From assembly GCA_008690995.1 (NCBI GenBank), contig VRMN01000010.1, positions 682,001 through 746,000 of the forward strand: a stretch of DNA of 64,000 nucleotides. The letters run 5' to 3'. Origin of the DNA: Porphyridium purpureum (lineage: Eukaryota > Rhodophyta > Bangiophyceae > Porphyridiales > Porphyridiaceae). Both the position numbers and the translations under genes were made by a program. This document shows positions 1 through 12,069 of this stretch, piece by piece. The notes below the pieces were generated by a model. The model worked only from the letters and a program-made list of their open reading frames with translations, made no database searches and was not told the DNA's origin. Each line of letters begins with the position of its first letter. Position 1 is the stretch's first letter.

Positions 1-1389
1 CAAAGCCCCCGGTATCTTTTCGGCCTCTCTCTTTTCCATCACCTGTGTGGGTTCCCAAGTCTTAAATCTCTTGATAGTCTCTAATTCACGATGTCGCGCG
101 CTTATAGCTTCCTTCGAGGCCAACATGTCGGGGTCGATAACCAACTGCGTCAGGAAGCACAGATCCGCACGATAGCGCGTCGGCATTCGAATATCACGCC
201 CGCTCCTTGTCGACTTTATGAAAGCAGACGGTGTTTCAGTTTGCCACCCGCGAACTCGATTGCGGACAATGCCCAGAGAATCGTCTTGCGGCGTCGACGG
301 GGCTGGCACACCTCCGCTTTCCACGGTCGCGATAGAGCTCTCCGTCGAGGCCTCTTCGTCGTCAAGAGGGATATCCTGGTCTTCGTCCTCACAGTCGACT
401 TGCCCCATCGTTGTCTGCATAGGGTCTCCATTTTCGCTTACAACTCGAACATTTGTACTCACTACTATGCCCTCATTTAATTGCACCCTGTATACATGTG
501 GTCTTGTTCCATACCCAACGATGCGTCCTGCCTTGCCTTGTGGATCCAACTTTTCCGCTTGCGTGTCCAGCACTATGCACTTCGCACCAAACACGTTCAG
601 GTGGCTAACATCTGGCCGCCTTCCGAAGAACGCCTGCCACGGAGTGCACGTCAGGTCATCTACAGCTGTCCTGTTGCGCGCATGATTCACAGCCAGAAGA
701 GCTTCATTCCAAAGTTGTTTTCCCATGCCCGATGCCCGCAAAACTGTTCTTAGTTTTTCGAGCAGGGTCCGGTTCAGCCGTTCCGCACGCCCGTTCATTT
801 GCGGCGTATACGGTGGCGCAAGCTCGTGCGCAATACCGTTGTCTGCAAACCATTCTTCCATCTTCCTTGACACGAACTCGCCTCCATTGTCGGAACGGAT
901 GCGTCTCACCTTTCGCCCCGATTGCCTCTCTAAATATTTGAGTGTCCTTGTAAGTACGGCGAAAGACTCATCCTTGTTCTTAATGGGTTGCGCGACAGAA
1001 AGACGCGTGGCATCATCGTATAAAGTGACGAAGTATCTGGATCCATCATGCGCGGGGGGACTTATGGGCCAGCATATGTCAGTGTGGATTAAATCCAAGG
1101 GGGCTTGTGCGCAGGTATCTGTAGCCGGAAAGACACGCCTCGAATGCTTGAAATCAAGACATGCCGTCCAGCTCTCGTGCATGCTCACTTTTTCTCCGAC
1201 GATTTCAGCGTCCACGCCGTCCACCATACCCAATACCTCTTCCAACATTGACGGGCATGGATGGTAAAATCGTCAGTGCCACAATCAGTGCTGGTCCCCA
1301 CTTATCGAGACTACAAATGCCTTCGGCGTCTCCCTGAACCGATAGACGCAGCCGAGTTTGCTCCTAGGCTCCGTCAACAACATGCGACC

Positions 1390-1650
1390 TGTTACCAATG
1401 CTGTGCCTTTTTACTCTCTCTCTTCTCTCCTTACCTCTTCTCTCTCCGAGCAAGACCTGACCGGTTGGTCCGGGCAGGCGCGTCGCCTTTTTATACCCTT
1501 ACTTCCACCAGGGACAGCAAGGCGCCAAGAGAAATGACAATGCAAATCATTGGCATTTCTGCGCGCGTCTAGAAGTTTCCGGAACCTCTAGAAGCTTCTA
1601 GAAACGGTTAAACGGTCTACCGATTTAACGGCTTACCGGTTTCGGATTAA
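1390..1650 (-). repeat. LTR-like segment with TATA box and primer-site-like edge
   Basis: On the minus strand this stretch has an LTR-like layout: a GAA/TTC array (1571-1604), then a TATA-like GTATAAAAAGG at about 1486-1498, a purine-rich GA leader, and a TTGGTAACAGG sequence near 1395 that resembles the usual tRNA-iMet 3'-end primer site of copia elements. It sits between protease and integrase relics of the surrounding element, which suggests a nested insertion or a deletion derivative. Boundaries are approximate and no second copy was found in the window. Confidence 0.5.
1571..1604. promoter_or_regulatory. Heat-shock-element-like GAA/TTC array in the fossil LTR
   Basis: The sequence reads GAA-gt-TTC-cg-GAA, six bases, then GAA-gc-TTC-ta-GAA. 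The 2-base spacing between alternating GAA and TTC triplets is the classic binding layout for heat-shock factor trimers (nGAAnnTTCnnGAAn). It lies about 75-115 bp upstream of the LTR's TATA-like sequence on the minus strand, where a promoter enhancer would be expected. Binding is inferred from the pattern only. Confidence 0.6.
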
Positions 1651-3289
1651 CCGGACCGTTCTAGGTGACTGGGGTCGAACAGATAACACGACCGCCGTTG
1701 CTTGTTACGCACGCGTCCTCGATGAAGGATACCTTGGCTCCGCTTGCCACAACTTGCCGCACCAAGAGCAGGCTTTCCTCCAAATCTTTCACGTAGCGCC
1801 CTGTCCACGCATACACCCTCTCCGAGGATGACGAACGCTTCCATGCTCGCGGTTGAACGCCTGCCCTCAGCAACGAGAATGTTTCTCTCGCAACGAGCCG
1901 TCCGACAAAGAAGCTCCAGGTTAGGAGTCCTGTGAGACGTTGCGCCGCTATCCAGGATAAAACCGCACCGTCTCGCTTGCTCGTCGAGACGAAAGGCGTC
2001 AGTAAAATTTCTCGCCCTGAACATTATCGTGGCCGCCGTTTCCTCAGGTACTCTCCCAGACTGTGCCATTCTGCCGGCGCATGCACCCTCGTACGAACGC
2101 GTGACGGCCACTCGGCAAGAACAATCTCTCTGTTGCGGCTTTTAATTGCAGCATCTGGCCCAAGACCCAGCCGCGCGTGAGACGGGCCATGCACAGAGCT
2201 GGAGGGCGCACCGATGATTGGCGGATGCGGGCATTCGCGAATCAAATGGTCTTCGGACCGACAGCGAAAACATGTCAAACGTCGACGATGACGACGCGGC
2301 TGCCGCGATGGAGCCATCAAGGCTACGCCACTTCCGTGCTCTCCAGCCGAACGTGGCTCACTCTTCAGGTTGATCCACACTTCTGCCAAAATCAAGGAAG
2401 GTAAAATGTTCTTCAAGGCCTGAGCGCCGCCGGCCAATGCCATGTGCTCCGCAATCGCATATTCTCCTTGGAGTCCAGCAAAAAGGGCTTGATTCATTTC
2501 CTGCGCGTCGATGGAAATCCCGGCTACAATGAATTCTTTCCGAATGCGCACGGCTTCCTCAACGTACTCATTTATAGCCTGACCGGTTTTCAGTTTCATG
2601 GCGTGAAGCTCTCGCCCCAAAGATGCCCGACGCGCAGCCCCGCTCATTTGGAAGACTGATTGTAATACGTTCCAGGCATCTCTCGCCGACTCAATGTGCG
2701 CAATAAGCGATACCAACGCTGACTGAACAGCACAGCCAATGAGGCCCAGTGCGTTCATGTTCTCTGTAACTGAAGTGGAATTTTCCACGCCTTCGGCCAG
2801 GGGAACGACAGCGCTCCACACCTGCTTCTGTCGCGAACGACCTGATGCAGGTCTCAGTACAGCGATTCGGTTTACCAGGCGATCAGCATCACGATTTAAT
2901 GTTAGCTCTACGCCTTCTGACACTGCTTCTATTTCGCTTCCTTGCTGCGCCTTCGTTCATTTGCTCCGCCCGCCTTTTTATGCTTATCGTCCACACGGGA
3001 GACGTGTCGTCTGAAACCGTGCGATCTGAAACCGCGCTTCGTGGAATCGTGCACTTTGAAATCCTGTCGCTTGAAGTGGAGTGGGTTGTCGAATTCCAAC
3101 AAGTATAGCCGTTCTCCGCAGCGAAGCGTTGGGACAAGCCTTTGTAACAAATGCGCAAGCCGTTGAGTCTCGGTGGCTGAGGAGATTCGACACTTGGATT
3201 CATAGCAAGTATTCTTTCAATCCAAGAGGATATGCCCTGCAGATATATTCGTAAACCCGCACTTCGTGTATGCCATGAAACATGCGGAG

Positions 3290-4650
3290 TGCGACCGGGC
3301 GACAGGACTTTTCAGATTCTAATAATGGCTTCGGACAACAACTTGCGAAATACGAGAGACAAGCTGACTCACCAAGACATGCCGTATGCCGCTCCGGTAA
3401 GCTTGGCATCGCTTCGTGCTACCATGGCGCACTCGGCTAATGGTGGGCATTGCGTAGCAAAGCTGGACGTTGCGTCGGCCTATTTCCAAGTATGTCTTGA
3501 GGGGCCGCCAGTATTTGTTCGATTACCCAAGGAACTGGACGAGCCATGTGATGCACTGTACTACTTAGAGAAAGCATTATATGCACTCGAGCGGTGGGGC
3601 GCAGTATTTAAAGCGAAAACGTCGACAAAATGCACATGCAAGGATGACATGTCGCCCAGTCTTTTTTTGTGCGGGACGACACTACACTATTAGCGTACGT
3701 GGATGATTTTCAGTTGATTCAAAAGCGGGAGAGTGTGCAGCGCGCATAGTGCCATTTATGAAGTTTGTGCGAGGTCAGCGAATGGACCCGTCTTCTTTTG
3801 AGAGCGTGCACCTCTCTGGTTCTTCAACATACCTCTGCGATTGATCGCATATTGCGTCGATATAGACCACACGTAGTACGAGCGTTATGCTTCGTGGAAT
3901 GCCCCAACGAGATTTTCTTGGAAGAAGAGACCGAAAGCGACCGGCTTTGAGTTGCGTGGAGAAAAGCATACAAAACCTTCTGAAGATGAAAAACGAGCGC
4001 AGAAGGTAAACGGAGCCGTTATCTGATATTTTCGCGTATTTCAGATGGAAGCTGCCTACGCAACGGCCCAAAAGACATGTCTTGTCGAAAGCTGGGCGCC
4101 TGGCTCGTGTCGTTTACTTGATAGTCTCAAAAGGTACGTGATGTACAATCCGCGCAGGAAGCTTCAGTATCCTCGGCAGCAAGTGGTTTATAGTGTTTGC
4201 CAGGCCATTACGTTCAGTGATTCAGATTCTGCTGATGAGTCTGCCGCTACAGGGCACATGACAAGCGAGGCTGTATGCTTTCATCCAGACAGGAAGTGTG
4301 ATTGATTTTGTGGACCGGGCGAGTGGCCTCTAGCGAGCTGTGTCTTTGAGCTCAGCATGGGCAGAGCTCGTGGCGCTGGCGTCAGCGTGCAGGAGATCAT
4401 TTGCCGTCCTTGAATGTTTGCCTCAAGGTGCAAAGATCGCTGTCCATTTGGAAAGCTCGGCAGTTCTGTGCGTTGTGCGCCGCGGGTGTTCGACAAACTT
4501 CGCGCATGCGCGCAGGACGCAGCGGGTCATTTTCGTGAGACTCTACGAGCTGCATGAGCATCAAAGATTTTTCTTCACGTGGGCTTTTTCTGGGGGGAAT
4601 ACCTCAGACACGTTCACAGAGAATAAGGGCCTATCCGACTTTGAGCAAAC
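3290..4650 (+). mobile_element. Ty1/copia fossil: reverse transcriptase and RNase H relic
   Basis: The plus strand carries degraded copia reverse-transcriptase sequence (around 3400-3600, with the pattern of a KLDV..AY block and a following LxKALYxL block) and then, near 4100-4640, RNase H-like sequence with an SDSD stretch and an SSxxAE-type block. It is heavily broken (several interruptions) and old. It is directly followed by an LTR-like repeat, consistent with the 3' end of an element. Family by recognition of motif order only. Confidence 0.7.
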
Positions 4651-4724
4651 CATAATGCAATTGGAAACCGAACGGGTCAGTACCAACGAGCTACGAGGGA
4701 CAGCGAGCCCGGCTCCAATGCGGG

Positions 4725-4926
4725 TGCCACGATTTGGGGAGGGTGCCCCAAGCGCCCGCTCGTGTCCCAGACCCCCCAAGCGTTCAAAACCAGCTTCTTT
4801 TCTCTCTCTCTCTCATCCTACTTTTCTTCTCAATCTAATCCCCGCCGTAAAGCGGCGGAGCTTAAATACCCTACAACTAGACCCTGGAGCGAACCGGACC
4901 GCCCAGTTATTTCGAGGGCCCATGCA
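4725..4926 (+). repeat. LTR-like repeat, copy 1
   Basis: This roughly 200-bp segment resembles 5138-5329 along its length. Both open with TG(C/T)CACGATTT, have a long pyrimidine-rich middle, then share AACCGGACCGCCCA and end in GGCCCATGCA. It follows the RNase H relic directly, as a 3' LTR would. The divergence between the two copies (roughly a quarter of positions by eye) indicates age. Confidence 0.5.
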
Positions 4927-5137
4927 CTATACGAATTGTCACAGTACCCATTAGAATACGCCTTAAACTTTGACAAAAAAGAGTATAAAAGCAATTAAAA
5001 AGCGATAGGCAGACCAATGAGGGTGGATCGATAAAAGGGCTCTGTAAGAGGGTTGAACCGCTGAGAGTTGCCGGTTTAATGGTCCGGTGCTTCATGCGCA
5101 CGAGCGCGCATGGGCAGCAAGGACGGAGCCGTCCTCG

Positions 5138-5329
5138 TGTCACGATTTTAGTGTTACCTTCATCGTCCGCACGTATCGCAGACACTAAGCTTCCAAACCC
5201 AACTTTTCTCCACTCTTTCACCTCCTTTTCGCCTCTTTCTCTAATCTTCGCCTTGAAGCGGCACGGGCTCAATACCCTGCCATTTAGTCAAACTAACCGG
5301 ACCGCCCACTTATTCTGCTGGCCCATGCA
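5138..5329 (+). repeat. LTR-like repeat, copy 2
   Basis: Second, diverged copy of the 4725-4926 segment in the same orientation, about 210 bp further on. It has the same pyrimidine-rich middle and the same AACCGGACCGCCCA and GGCCCATGCA blocks near its end. It could be a solo LTR of the same family or the edge of another lost element. No target-site duplication could be seen. Confidence 0.5.
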
Positions 5330-5572
5330 CGAAAGTGCGAATAAGATGGAAAAGGCACTGTCAAAGACTTCAGAAAAAATGGCTAATGATAGTAAATTTG
5401 GATCTTTTGGTATGAAAGCACTACCGCGGAGCATGTCTGAAAAGCTTTTGAAGGGACTTGTGGTTCAAAACGGATACAGGACACTGCGTGAAAGCAAAAT
5501 ATCTTCGAAGCTGGCGGTTCAGTACAAGCGGAGAAGTACGGACTCACCGGGGCTCGAAGAACTTCATTTGAC

Positions 5573-6600
5573 GCCATGGGGTGCAATATTGGCCTTTCGG
5601 GCGAAGAGAAAGGACGTATTCACGGTCTCCCAGAGTCAGGCAACAGCATGAGAGCCATTGCGACCAGACTTGGGCGCTCTAAGAAGATGGTTTTCCGCTA
5701 TTTGTCTGCTCCAAATGACTACGGCCAGATGTCTGCCAATGCGAACGCGTTTAAAGCTCACTGAGGCGGTCAAAACGAAGATTTTTAACATCGCTAAGCT
5801 TCCGACCATTCACACGGCTCGTCAGCTTCAAGCAGCTCTGCGAATTCGTGGAGCTAAACCAAGCCAAAGTTTGACCACAATCAGGAAGGCCATGAGTGTC
5901 ACGCATGGATGCCGCAAAATTCAAGCTTGTCCGCCACTGACACTCAATCGCAAGCTCAAGAGACTGGCCTGGGCCGGGCACCATCAGCTGGAACATACGA
6001 ATTGGGCCGCAATTGTGTTCACTGACGAAAAGAAGTTCAACCTGGACGGACCAGATATTTTCAACAAGACGTGGCTTGAGCGTGCGGCGGACGTTCCAAA
6101 CGTTTGGTCGCGACATTCTGGCGGCGGTGGATGCATGGTTTGGGGTGCAATTTCTGAAAGAGGAAAGATTCACCTTCATTTTATTGAGGGGTCATTTACG
6201 GCTGCAAAATATATTTCCATGCTTCGATAGGACAATGTGCTGGACCGCTGCCGTCAGGTGGGCCCGAACACGGTTTTCAGCAGAATAACACGCCAGTGCA
6301 CACAAGTCGCCTGGTTAAGAATTTCATGAATGACGAGAATGTGGAGCTTCTAGACTGGCCAGCGTACTTGCCGGAATTCAATATCATCGATAATTTGTAA
6401 AGGAATATTAGGACGTAAGGTTTATGCGGGTGCAAAGCAGTATCAGACGGTGCTAGAGCTCAAGAATGCCATTTTACTGGCTTGAGAGACCTTGGACCAG
6501 CCTGTACTGGCCAATTTGTACGCGTCGCTGCCGAAACGAATATTCGACTGTGCGTAATTTCGAGGCGCGTACGTGCAAGGAAACCGCGACCAAGTGAGAT
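5573..6600 (+). mobile_element. Decayed Tc1/mariner (IS630-like) DNA transposon
   Basis: The first reading frame (5576-5764) contains a helix-turn-helix of transposase type (GNSMRAIATRLGRSKK). After a frame change near 5735-5760, a second frame (to 6230) carries the first catalytic-Asp block (IVFTDEKKFNL) and the VWGAIS block typical of Tc1/mariner DDE transposases. Past the stop at 6228-6230, another frame shows FQQNNTPVH, where the family normally has an Asp in place of the first N, then DWPAYLPEFN, the degenerate third catalytic block. So there are at least two frame changes and a loss of the second catalytic Asp; it is inactive. I could not see terminal inverted repeats, so the true ends are unknown and the coordinates cover only the transposase relic. 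Confidence 0.8.
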
Positions 6601-6619
6601 TCTTTATAGCTGAGTAATG

Positions 6620-8630
6620 GTCAAACATGCGCGTTGTCCCTCTTCCGTTTTGACCTTCCCAAATTCCGCCTTCATCGGACCTCTATCCTTTCTGTAGTGG
6701 GATAAATCATCCCTATTAGTAAAACTTAGAAAAGGTTCTCCAATCCGTTCCGTGGCGTTTTTTTGTACAGACGCCACGTCCAACTTCTTGAAGATGAAAA
6801 CTTTGGCCGGCCTTGGTGGAGATGCGATGATGATGAGGGAGAGGGGCGGGAAAGAACGCAAGAGGTGTGAGCGGCAAGAAGTGCCAGGAAGTCTTGATGC
6901 AGAGAAAAGAATCGGATACCCAAGGTGCATATATATGGGTGGCCTTGAAGAAGAAGCGGTGCGGGTGAGACATGGAATGTGGTAGGAGTGGCGAGGAGCG
7001 TCAGGAAGTCTTTGTCATGGGAGAGAAAAGGCATAGCAAAAACAAAGGGCAAAAACCCGTGCAGGTGCGCACTCTTGGTGGAATGGTCAGGGGCCATGGT
7101 GAAACCAGGCATCCTTTTGGTACACGTCGACGACGTTGGAGATACATGTTCAGACACGGGGTAGAATCGACGCCTGCGTCAGGAATCGCAATCGAGAAAA
7201 GGAGGGGGCAGACCATGCGGAGCAGCAGGATGCATCGTCCTCCTATCGGTGCCCGTTAAGCTCAAGAGATCTTCACACTTGAGGGGGGATTCTCGTTCGA
7301 GACCATATCCGACATTTTTCAGCCTCACCGCGCGGCCAAAAGAAATCTCTCTCGCGAGCAGCCATGTCCTTCTCGACTGTGACACCCGTGTATGGCACCG
7401 GACGCGCGGATCAAAGAATTTATTCGCCACCTTGTACACCGTCGGAGGGACAAGGGCAGTCGCCACGCCATATGGAAGTCAATCCAGCGGCGACACACGC
7501 AAACGTGAATTTGTGGAGTTGCAAGAGGCGCCGATCATACAGCCGCCGGTGGACGAGCTTGACGGAATGCAGAGACGCGCCTGGTATTTCATCCGAAGAT
7601 GGCGGCCCCGAGAAGAACTCTTTGAATGAAGGCGATAGCGACAAGCACACGTCTTACGATATTATGAGCCCCCGCCAATTTCACAGTGGAAAACGATCAG
7701 GGTCAAGAACTTGTAGTGTCAATATAATTGGTTGGATTCTTGCTATAAGCGCCTAGAGAGCTCGGCTGGTTAAGCCTTTTTCGATATAGAACGACTCTGC
7801 GATGATATGCATCAGCTGCAAATGATCGTGGGACCTGATCAAGAGTATGTCCGCGCTACGGAGAAGATTATCGAACCGATTCAATTCAGGGTCGAATAGA
7901 ACCTTTTTACCTCTCACGGTCGATCAGTTATTGTACCGTTGCCAGCAATCGTTGCGGCTTTTGGCGATTGTCACGTGCTCGCACTCATGCTCGAGAAATT
8001 GTATTTTGCGGATGACAACAGCAGGGAAAGTTTCACTCAAAGTTAAGTTGAAGTTCCAGAAGGTTCACTTCGTGCAATTTTCCCTCTGATGGATGAGCTG
8101 GGAGTGTCTGCAGTGCAGATCCGCCAAACAAAGTCGACACTGATGGGATCGGTCAAAAGTTGTGGCGAGACTTCGTCAGTTGTCGCGAATTAGAAGATTG
8201 GAAGGAAATGCAGAAGAAGTTTGATCAATTTGTCTGAAGAATGGGAAAAGTCTTTCCTCGAAATTGATGACGGTCCGAATTGGTAGAGTGCCGCTTCAAA
8301 ACAATCCCGCGTCAGTATGAAGTTTGCGGTCTTAATGTGATTATTTAGTATACAAGTAGGCAGCTCGTGTGTAAATGGCGAAAAAGCTCCTGGAAAAACT
8401 CTTGGAAAATTGTCTTTCTGTGCAATCAGAAAACATACAGTACTTTTCTCTTGTCCGTACTATTTTTGGAAACGCTTTTACAGTAAGTGGCGGAGAAATG
8501 CCTGGAAAAGCCGTGGAATTTTAGGGCTTCGAGGACGAAAACCTAGAGGGTTCTAGGATGAAACATTGCTCGAGAAGCTTGATGATTTCGGTCGTGAGCA
8601 AGCTTTGACTTTGTCGCTTCGTGTAGGGCT
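6620..8630. other. Degenerate sequence without a supported gene
   Basis: No reading frame here looks like a real gene. A short plus-strand stretch near 7070-7165 has an ILLVHVDDV pattern that recalls the YVDD block of copia reverse transcriptase, so part of this region may be another old copia relic. Two imperfect direct repeats containing CAGGAAGTCTT lie near 6880 and 7000. Nothing else could be assigned. Confidence 0.35.
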
Positions 8631-9221
8631 TTGTGCGGTGGTCAACGGCCGGTCGAATTTTCTGGACTCGTTCTTGTAGCGCTGTCCTATCCATTTTTTG
8701 CATACAAGGCCGGCTTTGGTAGCAACTTGCGGAACGAATCAAAACCGGTGGTGGAAATTCCTGTTGAAGAAATTCGCTCTCCTTTCCTTGCTGGACAGAG
8801 CAAGGGCGAAAGGGCAGGCTGGTTCTCAGGAATTTCCAGGTCAGGGTGGAAGAAGATTTAAGGGCGAAGAGAACAGAAGGAGATTTTGGATGGTTGGATT
8901 AAATCAGTCGTTGGAAGGCTTAGGTTGGATTTGCGGCAGAGGCACGCTAGCGTGTTCTGCGATCGGATATCGGTCTGGAGTGTTTTTAAATAGGCAGTTG
9001 GGCTTTAAACGTACCTTTCATCACCCTTCACTTGTCAAGACCAATCGAGTCCCTCCCTTTGTCCCCTATAAGTTGAATCGTCCTCTCTTGCTTTCTAGCC
9101 ACTTTTCTCTTATTGTTCTGCGTGTCCTTCCGTTCGTTTCGTTGCGTCGGTTCGTCGGTTCGTCAGTTTCCGGGGTGTGGCGGTTTCCAGTTTCTTTTGT
9201 CGGTAAAGCGGTCCGGTTCTG

Positions 9222-11650
9222 TTGATTCGGTTCAAAGCAGAAAGTGAGAATTTCCGAGTGGTATCATCGCACGGTTGTTTGGAGAAAATGGAAAGCCTTG
9301 AAATGGAAATGAATTTTACGCAGGAGAATTCGGCATGGGTTGAGGCAGCGAATCAGCTGCATGCGCGCATTGCAGGATATAAAATGATGATGGCACAAGT
9401 GCAGGAAGCGAATCGTCACCTGCATGAAATGATGCAAGTTTTGTTGCGCCAGCAGACCGTGGTGTCTGGGTCTGGTGATAATGATCGTGCCGTGGGCACG
9501 TTGATTGGGCGCAGTTTGAGAAAGTTTGATGGTCAGCGTGACAAGCTCGTTGTCAATGAATGGCTGATGCGAATGAAGAGCGACCTGGATATCTGCATGC
9601 CCGCAGGTGCTTTGGACTCGCAGAAAGTGATTGTTGCAAGTCGCTTTTTCGAGAGGGACGCAGCGTTGCTTTGGGCAGCGCGTCCGGAGAAGCAGAGAAG
9701 GGGCCTTGCGGACGCCGGATAGGATGCATTCGCAAACTTTGTGCGCACAGCGCTTGGGCCGTCGCAGGCTCATTTGTCAGCGCGTACCATTCTGTATCAG
9801 TTGACACAAGGAAAGATGATGGTCGAATAATTTGACCTGAATTTTAGGATGACAGCGTTATCAGTTGAAGATGTGACGGATGCAGAACTGAACACTATCT
9901 TCACGCTGGGCTTGAAGGAGAAACTGCGTATTGAGGTGGCCCGTCAGGACACAAGGCTCTTGGAAGAATCACTGAAAGTTGCGTTGGCAGCTGAGCAGGT
10001 TGCAAAGTTCGGAGGAGATATGAGTCAAGTGATCAAGAACTCGTCATCGACTCATAGCAGGGCGTTCTCGTCGCATTCTGGTAGCGCACCAATGGATTTG
10101 GGAGCCATGGACAAGCGAAAGTCAGGCAACACCAAAGTGAAATGTTACCATGGTGGACAACGTGAACACAAGCCCAAAAGCATAAAGTTGAAGGAGCACT
10201 TGGCGGGTGATCCGCCAGAGTCGGAAAACTAAGACCTCGAGAGCTTAGACAGGAGATCTCGAGGGGAATGGAGCCTTCTGTAATAGGTTTTATGGAAGGT
10301 GTTACTCATGTGGACGCGAGGGCAAGACTCTTTTACAAAGATGAGAAAGTGAATGGTTTGAAAGTCAACTTCTTGGTTGACAGCGGAGCGTCGCATATTT
10401 TCCTAGGGACTCGGTTCTTGGACGCAAGCGTGAATTCTGGTGAGAATGAATGCATGGGTGAGCTTGCAGGAGGACAAAGAATGAAGGTGCACGGCCCAAT
10501 TGTGCTTGCTGTAGACCTCGGTTTCTGGAAAGTTAGCGTCGAGTTTTCTATTGATCCTATTCGTATGGATGTCATCTTGGGGTGTAAATGGCTTAAACTG
10601 TGAATTATAAGATTGATTGGCAGGAGGGACTGATGGAAATGAGGCTCGAGGGGAAGAATATATGCACGCTAGAAAATATTGAAGAAGTCGTTCCCGAGCT
10701 TGACGGGAGGAATCAGAGCGTGGCTGCTTCGGAACACGAGTTGACCCACATGCCTACGCGAAGAGATTGTGAGACGTGTGTCCTGGCGAGGAGAAAACGC
10801 CGGCCGGTTCGAAGGCTGGAGAAGGATGTGAGTGCATTGGCATTCAATGATGAAGTCGGAATCGACTTGGTGGAGCCTCGGCGTAACGTGAATTCGGTGG
10901 ATGGTTCAAACTTCAATTTGACGCATATCGACAGAGCCACTGGACGGGTCATATTGGCGGGATTACATGCGAAAATGCACACGGTGGTTGCAAACGCTTG
11001 GAAAAGTGCGCAAGCTGGGAGAGGATGGCCGAAACTTTTGGGAACGGATGATGGCAATGAGTTCAAGGGAGATGTGGGGGGACCGGTGCGTGAACACGTC
11101 ATAAAAACGAAGTGGGAATTCCGTACAGGCCAAACAAGCACGCTGAACAGGAGCGCTTCCACCACACGCTGAATCAGGGAATCCGTGCAAATCTTGTGCA
11201 GACCAGACTTGGGAAGCGTTGGTTCATGCACGCCGCGCAGCATTTTGCGTTCATGACGAATAGACTTCACGTGGGCAGGAAGTCTGGAAAGACGACATTT
11301 GAATTAAGGCACCGAAAAAAACTGGTCACTGGCAAATCTTGCTTTGCCCTTCGTGTGCAAGGTGGTCTACAAAGATGATTAGCCTGACAATAATTATGCA
11401 CCGCGAGGAAAAGTTCGCATTCTCATTGGCGTTGGAGAGCATCCAAACGCAAATTTGGTGCTTCCTCGGGATAAGTGGACAAGTGAGACTCAAAAAGTCT
11501 TTCGCACCCAAGACGGCATGGCGTTTCCTCACGAGTTTGCTTTGCGAGGAATTGGAAGTACGGGTGGAAAGAGTGTGATGTTTTGATGGCGGTTTTGAAA
11601 ATATCCATGAGGATGGGTTCAGAAAATTATCTTTCCGTACTGGAGTCCGC
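9222..11650 (+). mobile_element. LTR-retrotransposon fossil with gag, protease and integrase parts
   Basis: In order on the plus strand: a gag-like part (about 9290-10200) whose end resembles a PMDLGA segment followed by a degraded zinc-knuckle; an aspartic protease part (about 10270-10600) with a VDSGAS core and a DVILGCKWL block; an integrase part (about 10700-11380) with an HxxTHxPxxxxCxxC zinc head, a DxxGxxxxG core and the GIPYRP...AE and GKTTFELRH blocks. The gag-protease-integrase order without an intervening reverse transcriptase is copia-like, although the gag and protease look less typical of Ty1/copia. Reverse transcriptase was not recognised downstream. Several (about five or more) breaks; old. 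A 5' LTR may lie within 8640-9220 but has no visible partner. Confidence 0.75.
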
Positions 11651-12069
11651 TCGGCTGGTGGCTATCTTCAGGGAAACACATCCAGACAGATGCATGTGGG
11701 TACATTCAGTGACTAGAGCTACAGCTCGTCTCCTTGGTCAAGTAAGCCAAGTTTGAGCATTAAGTTTTCCCCTTCAAACCATACACACAGTGCAGCTGCT
11801 TAATCAACTATGAGAGTGTACAAATATAACGGTATGCGAATAGTTTAAGACGCATTCTTGGAGGTTCGGGCAACGTTCTGGATCGAGTCAACGGGACCAT
11901 GCCAGCAATGATATTGGCGCCAATCGCCACCACGTCGAGGTAATATGCGAAATCTTCGCTTCGTGCAAGTATCAGGTTGACGTGGTTTCGTGTGCTGGGC
12001 AAGAAAGTGGCGGCTATGACACGCGTCTCGGTGTCCTAGTCACTGGTGCCATGATTATTGCCGGAAGCA
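11651..12069. other. Unassigned stretch after retroelement relic
   Basis: I see no gene, RNA or repeat that I can support here. It may be the decayed 3' part of the element that ends near 11650. Confidence 0.3.

Larger units (their letters stand above)
1..2923 (-). mobile_element. Ty1/copia LTR-retrotransposon fossil (gag, protease, integrase parts)
   Basis: Read on the minus strand this is a broken copia-type retroelement. A gag-like part lies near 2024-2923 with a CCHC zinc knuckle (CX2CX4HX4C) at its end. A copia-type aspartic protease part with a DSGAT core lies near 1650-2110, and integrase core sequence runs from about 1260 to the window edge. The gag-protease-integrase order fits Ty1/copia. 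The element is clearly old and broken (at least half a dozen interruptions), it is cut by the window start, and an LTR-like segment sits between the protease and integrase parts, so this may be two nested relics. No intact coding capacity is visible. Confidence 0.8.

Noticed and set aside
7070-7165. ILLVHVDDV pattern suggesting a separate reverse-transcriptase relic
   Set aside because: Too short and isolated to call as its own element; mentioned only within the degenerate region.
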